Shown: piece after piece, positions 17,512 to 25,544 of the stretch
How positions within the stretch are numbered: the stretch's first letter is position 1
Layout of the letters: the number at the start of each line of letters is the position of its first letter
Assembly (NCBI GenBank): GCA_947167515.1
Contig: CAMVIM010000026.1
Coordinates: 1-54,152 of the forward strand
DNA length: 54,152 bases
Origin: an uncultured Prevotellaceae bacterium
GTDB taxonomy: Bacteria > Bacteroidota > Bacteroidia > Bacteroidales > Bacteroidaceae
Direction of reading: 5' to 3'
Notes under the pieces: model-generated
What the model was told of the DNA's origin: nothing
Database searches by the model: none
Seen by the model: the letters and a program-made list of their open reading frames with translations, nothing else
Translations under genes and position numbers: made by a program

Positions 17512-18225
17512 TCAGTCCATCACGCTGTGAACCACGTGGAGCAGGGGGTAGAGGTGGAGCAGTTCCTCTTTCGGCAGCATCTTGGCGTGAGGCATGTAGT
17601 CGGGGTTCTCGCTCAGGACGAGGATGTGGTCGCTCTTCCGCCCCTCGTCATAGATGCGCTTGAACATACAGTGTCCTTCGGTGGTGATGATGAGGTAGAT
17701 GGTGCGTCCGCTGATGTCGGCGAGCTGCACCTCTTCGCCTACCAGACAGATGTCGCCGTCGTGGATGGTGGGGAGCATCGAGTCGCCTTCGGCAGGGATG
17801 GCAGCACGGGCATGAATGCCGGGGATGAGCACGTAGTCGTTGATGTATTCAGGATTTTCCAGCTGTTCCACGATGCCGCATGAGGCGCGGCAGCTCTCGA
17901 AGTAGGGGATGAGGTCTCGGCGCGAGAAGTGGATGGCGTCGCTGGCATTGACGAACATGGGCAGGTCGGCATGGCTGGCTGCCTGGGGAGAGTAGGGCGA
18001 GCTGGAAGATCGTCCGTTGGCGGTGCTGGAACCGTCCATGAGCCAATCGCGGCTCACCTGTGGGAAGGCGTCGAGGATGGCTTCTCGTCCGTTGGCGGTG
18101 ATGCTGCCACGGTGCATCCAGGTGGAGATGCTGCTGCGTGGCACACCGAGGATGTTGGCGAATGCCTGTTGGTTGCCGTTGGCAAACTTCTCAATCAGTG
18201 CGTGGAGTTTTTCTTTGTCGTTCAT
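17512..18225 (-). CDS. S24 family (CI/LexA-like) repressor-peptidase
   Basis: 237 residues. The N-terminal helix-turn-helix domain (about 5-60) includes QQAFANILGVPRSSISTW. A Ser-rich linker (66-80) follows. The C-terminal S24 domain has the catalytic Ser149 (GDSMLP) and Lys189 (MFKRIY), 40 residues apart as in CI and LexA. Such proteins repress phage-like genes and self-cleave on DNA damage. No clear Ala-Gly cleavage bond is seen; CRASCG (112-117) lies in the right region. The start at 18225 is chosen because it gives the HTH domain directly and lies downstream of the promoter. Divergent from the DUF4248 gene. Confidence 0.9.
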   Translation of the reverse strand: MNDKEKLHALIEKFANGNQQAFANILGVPRSSISTWMHRGSITANGREAILDAFPQVSRDWLMDGSSTANGRSSSSPYSPQAASHADLPMFVNASDAIHFSRRDLIPYFESCRASCGIVEQLENPEYINDYVLIPGIHARAAIPAEGDSMLPTIHDGDICLVGEEVQLADISGRTIYLIITTEGHCMFKRIYDEGRKSDHILVLSENPDYMPHAKMLPKEELLHLYPLLHVVHSVMD

Positions 18226-18274
18226 GATACTTGATTTTTTATTATTTATTATTGTGTATATCGAAGAAAATGCG

Positions 18275-18282
18275 TACCTTTG
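18275..18282 (+). promoter_or_regulatory. -7 element for the DUF4248 gene
   Basis: TACCTTTG followed by CG. It is embedded in overlapping palindromic words (TGCGACGCA at 18281-18289; TTGCAACGG/CGGTGCAA at 18291-18311) that also overlap the opposing repressor promoter, so both promoters could share an operator. Confidence 0.55.
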
Positions 18283-18308
18283 CGACGCATTTGCAACGGA
18301 AAACGGTG

Positions 18309-18340
18309 CAAATGTAGTGAGAATCGCAAAACTAACCAAA
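18309..18340 (-). promoter_or_regulatory. Promoter of the S24 repressor gene
   Basis: On the - strand TTTG (18340-18337), 20 nt, TACATTTG (18316-18309). The leader to the ATG at 18225 is about 80 bases and crosses the opposing DUF4248 -7 element. Confidence 0.6.
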
Positions 18341-18378
18341 CAATTTAGTAAAAAATTTTGATTTCAAATGAAAAAACC

Positions 18379-18609
18379 ATGAGAAATGCTGATTATGAAA
18401 TGGAGGTGGTGGGGATGGCCAAGAGTGAGTTGGCCGAGATGTACGCGCCCGACCTCTCTCCCCACGCAGCCCTGAACCGCCTCTCCCGATGGATTGCCTA
18501 CAATCCGCAGTTGACGGAGGCACTTCGTCTGACGGGTTATCGAAAACATGCACGTCAACTCTCGCCCCGACAGGTAGAGCTGATTTTCCGTTATTTGGGA
18601 GAACCTTAG
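18379..18609 (+). CDS. DUF4248 protein
   Basis: 76 residues: MRNADYEMEVVGMAKSELAE onward, with SELAEMYAPDLSP, ALNRLSRWIAYNPQL and RQLSPRQVELIFRYLGEP. These three blocks match the DUF4248 pattern (seLA..Y.Pd.sp..Al..L..WI..N..L ... GY ... l.p.QV..I...LGeP). It is a small predicted DNA-binding or adaptor protein of unknown function that marks Bacteroidales phage-derived modules. ATG 18379 is chosen over a TTG at 18358. A strong terminator follows. Confidence 0.85.
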   Translation: MRNADYEMEVVGMAKSELAEMYAPDLSPHAALNRLSRWIAYNPQLTEALRLTGYRKHARQLSPRQVELIFRYLGEP

Positions 18610-18659
18610 CGAGCCATGTAACATAGCGACAAGGCCATGTAACACAGACGAAAAAATGG

Positions 18660-18699
18660 TGCTTCAGGAGGTCAAAAAACCTCCTGAAGCATTTTTTTT
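18660..18699 (+). terminator. Rho-independent terminator
   Basis: TGCTTCAGGAGGT (18660-18672) pairs perfectly with ACCTCCTGAAGCA (18679-18691), 6-nt loop, followed by eight T. Ends the DUF4248 transcript. Confidence 0.92.
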
Positions 18700-18729
18700 A
18701 CACATATTATATAAATAATGGCGAAAAAG

Positions 18730-18761
18730 TTTGTGTTTTTCTTTGAGAAGTTGTTACTTTG
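18730..18761 (+). promoter_or_regulatory. Promoter of the 930-aa lipoprotein gene
   Basis: TTTG (18730-18733), 20 nt, TTACTTTG (18754-18761). The 123-base leader has a perfect TTCCTA-gaga-TAGGAA hairpin (18785-18800) and two direct repeats CTCGACTAA(C/T)TAAC (18820-18833, 18849-18862) that could regulate translation. Confidence 0.6.
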
Positions 18762-18884
18762 CATCATCAAACATGGAAGAAAGATTCCTAGAGATAGGAA
18801 AAGACTCCGGGCAGAGTTTTCTCGACTAACTAACGGGAAAGATATCCCTCGACTAATTAACTAACAAACTAATTATAAGCAGCG

Positions 18885-21677
18885 ATGAAAAAGCTTACTT
18901 ATCTGTTGATGCCTTTGGCAGTGGCCTTGTCATTGGCAGCATGTAGTGATTACGACAATGGTTACACGCAGGAGCAACTGCAGTATGCCAAGGACTTCAA
19001 GGAGGTTTTTGGCGAGATTGACAGCGAGCAGGACTGGAACGCCGCTGAGCGCACCAGCGTGACCGTCACCACGTCGCAGACTTCTGAAATCAAGATTTAC
19101 GCTCTCGTCGATGGCACCTACAGCATCGTGGGTGACTACAGCAACGTGAACGGCACTCAGGAACTGGGCTTCGACGTGCGCAAGGGCGTGACCGAACTCA
19201 TCGTGAGCGACGGCAAGGAGGCTGTGAAGACCACCGTGGGCGGAAGCGCGAACTTCAGCGGCACACGCACCACCTATGCCGGCAACGGTGTGGTGAAGGT
19301 GAGCAAGATTGAATCGCCGGAAGGTTATGAAATCAACGGCATCACCTACCCCATGTATCTCTATGCCACCACCGCCGAGACCGAGGCGGTGAAGGCCATC
19401 GTGCCCGAGATTGGCCACCGCGACACCTACACCAACCTGAACAATGTGACCCACGACTTCAACTATGTATCCACAGGAGAGTTCGTCATCTATCCCTACT
19501 ACTACCAGACCTCGGCCGTCAACACCCTCGGCATCTACTACTACGATGCCAACGGCCAGCGTCAGGAGGTGGACATCTACAAAATCAAGGAAGGCGACGA
19601 ACTGCAGTATGAGAACAACACCTACACTGTGAGCGACCGCATCTACACCGAGAACATGTCGGACTACGGCACCAGCACATGGGCGAAAAAACTCCCGGCC
19701 GGCGAGTGGACCATTGACAATGGTGAGGGCCTTGACCACTTCCATGTGAACGGATGGAGCACGGAGGGCAACTCCGACGGCTCACAGATGACCACCCCCT
19801 TCATCGAATACTGGCGCGGCACAGGCAACAACCTGCTTGACGGCACCATCAGCCGCACCTTCACCGGGCTGGAGCCGGGCACCTATGGCGTGTGGATAGA
19901 CGCCCGTGCCTACAACGAAGGCTCCACCACCTCCCCTTCGGGCATCACCTTCTTTGCCAACGAAGGCTCCCTCGACCTCTGTGCCAACGGCAACAAGGCC
20001 ACCTACAACAGCACAAGCGAACTCGTCTATTACAAAGACTGCCTGGTGCGCTGCACCGTCAGCACCGACGGACAGCTTACCGTGGGCTTTAACCTCAGCG
20101 ACGTGACGGGCGACTGGCTGTCCTTCAAGAACCTGCGCATCGACAAGCTCGGCGACTGGAACGATGCCATCACAACAGGCAAGAGCAACGTGCGGCGCGG
20201 ACAGGGCATCATCGTCGATATTCCTGTAGGCACACCCTTCGGCATGTATCTGACCACCGCGAACAGCACCAGCTCCACCACCTTCTATTCGCAGAGCGAA
20301 CTCAACAACGACCCCAGCGTGTGCGGCTATGGCGTACGCGACGACGGCAATGGCAACGTGACTCTCGACACCAGCCTTCGTCCTTCCTATGCTTCCACCT
20401 TCTATGTGGGCGAACAGATGTTCCTCGGCTTCGAAGACTGGACCAACGCACCCGACAACGGCACTGCAGGCGACGGCAACCCCGGCTCTGACTTTGACCT
20501 CAACGACCTCGTGCTCGCCTTCTCAGGCTCCACGCCCACCATCATCAACGAAGACCCCAAGGCGGCCACCTGGATTCTGGCCTGCGAGGACTTGGGCGGC
20601 TCGTTCGACACCGACTACAACGACGTGGTCTTGAAGGTGGAGCACGTGAGCGGTCAGACCACAGCCAAGGTCACTCCGCTGGCGGCAGGCGGTACGCTGG
20701 CCTCCTACATCTTCTACAACGACCCTCTGGCTAACAGCTACAGCGAGCAGTGCGTGGGCGAGATTCACCAGCTCTTCGGCAGGGAACCCATCACCAGCGG
20801 CAGCTATTCACCCATCAACGTGGGCAGCAGCCGCGGCACCGCCGGCACACCCCGGACCATCGAGGTGGATGCCAACTGGAGCATGGCCTACTACAGTGCC
20901 GCCGACTGGAACACCGCTCAGCAATATAGCACTTACAACATGGGCGGCTTCGAGATACGTGTGCTCCCCGAAGGCACAGAGCCTCTCACAGGCACGTTCG
21001 ATAGTTCCCACGAGGCCTTCGGCGCTGGTTCGCGCATCGCGGCTCCCGACAAGGGCGAGGCTCCCATGATGCTCTGTCTGCCCTACACCTACAAGAAGAC
21101 CGGCACCGACGGCAAGGTGAGGGAGTACGTGTGGGCATGGTCGCGTGAACTCTGCTCGCTCTCCAGCGGACAGGGCTACGGTGACGGCTCCTATCCTCAG
21201 TTTGCTGCATGGGTGAAAGACCGCACGGTGAATGCCGACTGGTACATGTATCCCGCAGGCAACACCGTGGATGAACTCATCCTCTCCGAGAGCGAAGTCT
21301 CGACCGACAGCGGTAATGATGCAGGTGACACTGATGACAATAATGACAATAACTATGGTACACAGGTGCTGACCTCTATCTCGGCCAGTTCAACGGTGCC
21401 TGCCAGTGCTTTTGCCGATGCCACGACCAAGGTGTATGTCACAGTGCTCTATAAGGCAGGTCAGGATGCTTATGCTGCCATTTATTGTACAGATAGTTAC
21501 TATGTGTTAGAACTGAAACGTTGGCAATACGATACTGACACCTACGTGACTTATGAGATTAACAACGATGCTGGCTATATCACTCAGTTGAAACAATACG
21601 GTATTACCAAAACGACCGACTGGAACCAGCAGACGCTTCAGGCAGGATTTGGCGGCATGTGGATTCGTTGCGAATAA
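18885..21677 (+). CDS. DUF4842/LruC/DUF4114-like surface lipoprotein (930 aa)
   Basis: Lipid Cys20 (LAAC) followed by SDYDNGY. Residues ~45-130 form a beta-rich N-terminal domain shared with the genes at 21924 and 29264 (EQDWN.A ... VTVTTS ... VGDYSNVNGTQELGFD). A galactose-binding-like insert with GNSDGSQMTTPFIEYW (~300) also occurs in the CotH protein at 2167. Two acidic motifs follow: FEDW ... SDFDLNDLVLAFSG (~515-550) and ACEDLGGSFDTDYNDVVLKV (~565), each resembling a Ca2+-binding DxDxND loop. The C-terminal ~110 residues after an Asp/Asn linker are unrelated to those of its paralogues. Probably surface exposed; ligand unknown. Confidence 0.85.
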   Translation: MKKLTYLLMPLAVALSLAACSDYDNGYTQEQLQYAKDFKEVFGEIDSEQDWNAAERTSVTVTTSQTSEIKIYALVDGTYSIVGDYSNVNGTQELGFDVRKGVTELIVSDGKEAVKTTVGGSANFSGTRTTYAGNGVVKVSKIESPEGYEINGITYPMYLYATTAETEAVKAIVPEIGHRDTYTNLNNVTHDFNYVSTGEFVIYPYYYQTSAVNTLGIYYYDANGQRQEVDIYKIKEGDELQYENNTYTVSDRIYTENMSDYGTSTWAKKLPAGEWTIDNGEGLDHFHVNGWSTEGNSDGSQMTTPFIEYWRGTGNNLLDGTISRTFTGLEPGTYGVWIDARAYNEGSTTSPSGITFFANEGSLDLCANGNKATYNSTSELVYYKDCLVRCTVSTDGQLTVGFNLSDVTGDWLSFKNLRIDKLGDWNDAITTGKSNVRRGQGIIVDIPVGTPFGMYLTTANSTSSTTFYSQSELNNDPSVCGYGVRDDGNGNVTLDTSLRPSYASTFYVGEQMFLGFEDWTNAPDNGTAGDGNPGSDFDLNDLVLAFSGSTPTIINEDPKAATWILACEDLGGSFDTDYNDVVLKVEHVSGQTTAKVTPLAAGGTLASYIFYNDPLANSYSEQCVGEIHQLFGREPITSGSYSPINVGSSRGTAGTPRTIEVDANWSMAYYSAADWNTAQQYSTYNMGGFEIRVLPEGTEPLTGTFDSSHEAFGAGSRIAAPDKGEAPMMLCLPYTYKKTGTDGKVREYVWAWSRELCSLSSGQGYGDGSYPQFAAWVKDRTVNADWYMYPAGNTVDELILSESEVSTDSGNDAGDTDDNNDNNYGTQVLTSISASSTVPASAFADATTKVYVTVLYKAGQDAYAAIYCTDSYYVLELKRWQYDTDTYVTYEINNDAGYITQLKQYGITKTTDWNQQTLQAGFGGMWIRCE

Positions 21678-21716
21678 CTAAACTACTAATAATAATAACA
21701 TTCCCTTTCTTTGTGG

Positions 21717-21747
21717 GCGGCCTCTCGGTTGGGAGGTCGCTTTTTTT
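21717..21747 (+). terminator. Rho-independent terminator
   Basis: GCGGCCTC (21717-21724) pairs with GAGGTCGC (21733-21740, one G-T pair), followed by seven T. Confidence 0.85.
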
Positions 21748-21862
21748 GTATCGCGATAAACGATGAAAGCTTTCTTGCTCCCTGGGGACTAAAAAAAGGA
21801 AATAGGTAACATTCCCAAAACTATGTGTATCATCGTGAATAATGCGTTGATAGAGAAGAGCG

Positions 21863-21870
21863 TAACTTTG
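21863..21870 (+). promoter_or_regulatory. -7 element for the 1091-aa lipoprotein gene
   Basis: TAACTTTG followed by CA, 53 bases before the ATG at 21924. No TTTG at the -33 position. Confidence 0.6.
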
Positions 21871-21923
21871 CACCGACAACTGATTTAATCATATTACTAT
21901 CAACTACTAATCACGGACAAAAG

Positions 21924-24900
21924 ATGAAAAAGAGAATGAAATTTGCTAATTGGTTGCTCGCTGCCACCGCCCTGTGTGGCATGACAGCTTGTAGCGACTA
22001 CGACAACGGCTTCGACGAAAAGAAAATTTCTTTCGAGAAAGAGTTTGTCAACGCATTCGACGACATCGATCCTGAACAGGATTGGAATCTCGCCGAACGC
22101 TCTTTTGTGACTGTGACCACAGCTGGTACGTCACAAGTGAAAATCTATGCCTTGCTGAACGGCACCTACTGCATCGTGGGTGACTACAGCGATGTGAGCG
22201 GCACACGCGAACTGGGCTTTGACATGCTCGAAGGCACCGAAAGCATCATGGTGAGCGACGGACGTGTCGCTGTGCAGACCGTGCCGGGCGGACAGGCGAA
22301 CCTGAGCGACACCCGTACCGTCTATCCTGGCAACGACTTCGTGAAGGTGGCCAAGATCACCGACCCCAACGGCGTCACGATCGGCGGTGTCACTTATCCT
22401 ATGTATAAGGAAGCCACGGCCCAGCATTACGAGGCCATGAAGGAAGTCATTCCCGAAATCGGCAACCGCAAGACCTACACCAACCTGAACCGTGTGACGC
22501 ACGACTTCACCTACGTGTCCACGGGTAAGTTCATCATCTATCCTTACTACTGGGAAACCAGTTCGCTCAACACCATCGGCATCTACTACTATGATGCCAG
22601 CGGCCAGCGTCAGGAGGTGGATGTCTATACCATCCGCGAAGGCAGCGAACTGCAGTTCCACAAGGTGGTAGGTGTCTATCGCTCTTCCTGCAACCTGGAG
22701 GATGCCAGCACGGGCGGCAATGCACAGTGGTACGGGGATTATAAGGAACTCACCTGGACTGACCGCAACGACAACCTGCTGAAGAACATGGGTCTGCCCA
22801 ACGGCAACCTGCTCAGCCGCTTCGCCACCCTCACGGTGGATGTGACCATGAAGAAATACACACCTGCCATCCGTGTGCTCTTCTACAAGAGCGATGGCAC
22901 CAACAAGTTCATCCAGATTGCTAACCCAAGCCCATCGGCCAGCGGTGAATATCATTTGCAGCAGACCATCAACCTGCAGTCGCTCGTGAACAGTGACGCT
23001 TCTTGGCGCGACTTCCTGGAGAACTGCTCGGAGGTGCGTATTGCCGGTAACAACTACGACTACGGAGCCACTGAGTTCTCCACGCCTATCGGCACGAGTG
23101 TGATTGGCGACATCACCATCAATGACATTTACTTCGAGTCCAACTCTGATGGCGGCTGGCAGAACTATGGTGAAATCTTCTGCTCCGAAATCTTCACCAA
23201 ATATGAGAGTGACAAGATGCGCGGACAGGGCATCGTCATCGACATCCCCGTGGGCACTGTCTTCGGTATGTATCTGAAGAAGAGTGACTGGGTGAATAAC
23301 GAAGAGTCTCCTTACACCTTCTACTCTGAAGGTTCGCTCAACGACCCCGCTCTGTGCGGTAATGGTGTGACCGATGACAACCAGGGCCACGTGACGGAAG
23401 TACAGGGCATGCACCCCTGCTATGCCTCTACCTTCCACGTGAATGCACTGGGCAATCAGATGTTCCTCGGCTTTGAGGACTGGCCAAACACAGCCAACGC
23501 TTCCGACTTCGACCTCAACGACGTGGTCTTCGCCTTCTCGGGTGCCACGCCTACCATCATCAACCAAGACACCACACCTGCCGGCACCTGGATGCTCGCC
23601 TGCGAGGACCTCGGGGGTTCGTTCGACCTTGACTACAACGATGTGGTGCTGAAAATCAACCACATCAGCGGACAGGACTACGCCACCATCACTCCGCTGG
23701 CAGCAGGTGGTACACTGGCCAGCTACATCTTCTTCATCGACCCCCAGGGTGCGGGCAGCCGTGACAAGTGCTTCGGCGAGGTTCACCAGCTCTTCGGTGT
23801 CGAAGCCATGACAAGCGGCGAGTATGAGGCTATCAACGTGCTGGACAACAACCGTGGTCCACAGGGTCGCGAAATACGCTTCAGCGTGGATGAAGACTGG
23901 AGCATGGCTTACTACAGCTCCGACACTTGGGACGAAAGCAGCCAGTATGCCCCCAACATGGGCGGCTTCGAAATCCGCACACTCCCCAAAGGCGAGGCGC
24001 CCATTAGCAATGCCGACCTCGGTCCCGCCAGCGTGAACAGCGAAAAATTCAGCGGTGCATCGCGCATTCCTGCTCCCGACAAGGGCAAGGCTCCTTTCAT
24101 CATCTGCCTCCCTTACTCCTACACCACCACCAACATTCCTTCGGTGGGCAAGAAGACAGAGCATGTGTGGGCATGGCCACAGGAGTTTGTCGGCATCACC
24201 TCTTGCTATCCCGAATTCGCGGCATGGGTGGGCGACATGACCACACACGGCGACTGGTACAAGAACCGCCGCGCCAACTCGAGAACGGTTGACCCACTGG
24301 AGATTGTGACCGACATGACCGCCGAGGAAATCGCTGCCACCGTGGAAGGCGAGACAGAAGGGACGGAAGTGCCGACCGATAAGCTGATTCCTACATTCTT
24401 CTCTACTTTCGGTCAAACCATCAATACAGCCGGTGTCTATACGAACGCATGGCAGACTGACGCCGAAAGCCACACGGTCACCCTCTACACGGGCGAGAAG
24501 ATCAAGGTCGCTGCTTACCTCACCGAATACAGCGGTTCTGGCAGCCTCTCCGCAAGACTGAGCGCAGGCGAGACGGGTTCGGTCGCAACCAACAGCGGCA
24601 ACGAATTCTATGTGACGGGTGGCAACACCAGCGGCTCAGCCACACTGACCGTCCACTTCTCGGGCGATGACACCTATCAGGCGAAAGACATCATCATCTA
24701 CATCAACGTGAAGGAGCGCAAGCTCTACCGCTTCGTGTCAGAAGTGAATGGCCAGAAATGGGCGTTGACCCGCGATAATAGTGCAGTCATCATCAAGCCT
24801 CTGAATGAGAATTATCTTGATCCCAATCAGATTTGGGGTATAGAGCGCGAAGGTGGCAAGAGTGCCTACAGCTTCATCTATAGCGCCGGTGCTGCTAAGT

Positions 24901-25199
24901 ATCTCGTTTCGGCAGCTGGCAGTAACCCATGGGCTTGTCTGTTGCAAGAAGACAGGCCTGACAACAACGAGTATGGCCGATTCAAGCTCACGACATGGAC
25001 GAACGGCTCAGGAGTGGAACTCACTCAGCTCTATCTGCGCCACTATGAGCGTGACCTCGAACTTCACAGAAACAATGTCACCACGCCTGTGTATGTAGGT
25101 GTGAATTCTTGGGCAGATGGCCAGACGGTCTATATGGACAAGACGGGCGGTAGCGTGTTCAACTTCACCCTCTCTCCCGTCGATGTGACAGGCAACTGA
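21924..25199 (+). CDS. DUF4842/LruC/DUF4114-like surface lipoprotein (1091 aa)
   Basis: Lipid Cys23 (MTAC) followed by SDYDNG. The first ~240 residues are closely related to the 930-aa paralogue just upstream (for example NRVTHDFTYVSTG and IYYYDASGQRQEVD). A different insert (~250-420) replaces the galactose-binding-like module. The two acidic motifs are FEDWPNTANASDFDLNDVVF (~514) and ACEDLGGSFDLDYNDVVLKI (~557). An Ig-like Big_2-type segment (~830-930) and a C-terminal ricin/carbohydrate-binding-like stretch (~935-1085) follow. It has its own promoter and terminator. Likely an adhesin or binding protein displayed on the outer membrane. Confidence 0.84.
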   Translation: MKKRMKFANWLLAATALCGMTACSDYDNGFDEKKISFEKEFVNAFDDIDPEQDWNLAERSFVTVTTAGTSQVKIYALLNGTYCIVGDYSDVSGTRELGFDMLEGTESIMVSDGRVAVQTVPGGQANLSDTRTVYPGNDFVKVAKITDPNGVTIGGVTYPMYKEATAQHYEAMKEVIPEIGNRKTYTNLNRVTHDFTYVSTGKFIIYPYYWETSSLNTIGIYYYDASGQRQEVDVYTIREGSELQFHKVVGVYRSSCNLEDASTGGNAQWYGDYKELTWTDRNDNLLKNMGLPNGNLLSRFATLTVDVTMKKYTPAIRVLFYKSDGTNKFIQIANPSPSASGEYHLQQTINLQSLVNSDASWRDFLENCSEVRIAGNNYDYGATEFSTPIGTSVIGDITINDIYFESNSDGGWQNYGEIFCSEIFTKYESDKMRGQGIVIDIPVGTVFGMYLKKSDWVNNEESPYTFYSEGSLNDPALCGNGVTDDNQGHVTEVQGMHPCYASTFHVNALGNQMFLGFEDWPNTANASDFDLNDVVFAFSGATPTIINQDTTPAGTWMLACEDLGGSFDLDYNDVVLKINHISGQDYATITPLAAGGTLASYIFFIDPQGAGSRDKCFGEVHQLFGVEAMTSGEYEAINVLDNNRGPQGREIRFSVDEDWSMAYYSSDTWDESSQYAPNMGGFEIRTLPKGEAPISNADLGPASVNSEKFSGASRIPAPDKGKAPFIICLPYSYTTTNIPSVGKKTEHVWAWPQEFVGITSCYPEFAAWVGDMTTHGDWYKNRRANSRTVDPLEIVTDMTAEEIAATVEGETEGTEVPTDKLIPTFFSTFGQTINTAGVYTNAWQTDAESHTVTLYTGEKIKVAAYLTEYSGSGSLSARLSAGETGSVATNSGNEFYVTGGNTSGSATLTVHFSGDDTYQAKDIIIYINVKERKLYRFVSEVNGQKWALTRDNSAVIIKPLNENYLDPNQIWGIEREGGKSAYSFIYSAGAAKYLVSAAGSNPWACLLQEDRPDNNEYGRFKLTTWTNGSGVELTQLYLRHYERDLELHRNNVTTPVYVGVNSWADGQTVYMDKTGGSVFNFTLSPVDVTGN

Positions 25200-25271
25200 T
25201 CCGTTGCGGCACACACTCTTTCCACGTATGATCATTTCATAACATAACATCTCTTTTTCCGTAGTAGTGGC

Positions 25272-25318
25272 GAGGCGGACCTGCACCGATTCATCGGCAG
25301 GTTCGCCTCTCTTGTTTT
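25272..25318 (+). terminator. Rho-independent terminator
   Basis: GAGGCGGACCTGC (25272-25284) pairs with GCAGGTTCGCCTC (25297-25309; one G-T pair), followed by TCTTGTTTT. Confidence 0.82.
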
Positions 25319-25332
25319 CCTTATTCTAAGTG

Positions 25333-25363
25333 CCCGTGCAGCGATGGTTGCACGGGTTCTTTT
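25333..25363 (+). terminator. Second hairpin terminator (duplicated at 28263)
   Basis: CCCGTGCA (25333-25340), 8-nt loop, TGCACGGG (25349-25356), then TTCTTTTT. Nearly the same 30-base unit occurs after the next gene. The rest of the 345-base gap 25200-25544 holds only the -7 box at 25492. Confidence 0.8.
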
Positions 25364-25491
25364 TGACAAAAAACGTGCCGTAGGGGTGCCCTAAGGTTAC
25401 CCTTGGGTTTAAAAACCATCATAAAGGTTAGGTTTATGGCAGGGTGGAATTTTTTTTCGTACCCTTTGTTTTTTGTTTGTGAAAATATACT

Positions 25492-25499
25492 TACCTTTG
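25492..25499 (+). promoter_or_regulatory. -7 element for the BspA-like gene
   Basis: TACCTTTG followed by CA, 45 bases before the ATG at 25545. T/G-rich upstream with several TTTG but none at exactly 19-20 nt. Confidence 0.62.
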
Positions 25500-25544
25500 C
25501 AGTTGAAAGCTATTTTAACGTGTTTTACAATTCTATTTACTATT

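Noticed and set aside
22131-24473. 780-codon - strand frame opposite the 1091-aa lipoprotein
   Set aside because: Antisense shadow; composition rich in Val, His and Gly with no domain pattern, and the + strand frame has a clear lipobox and conserved paralogues.
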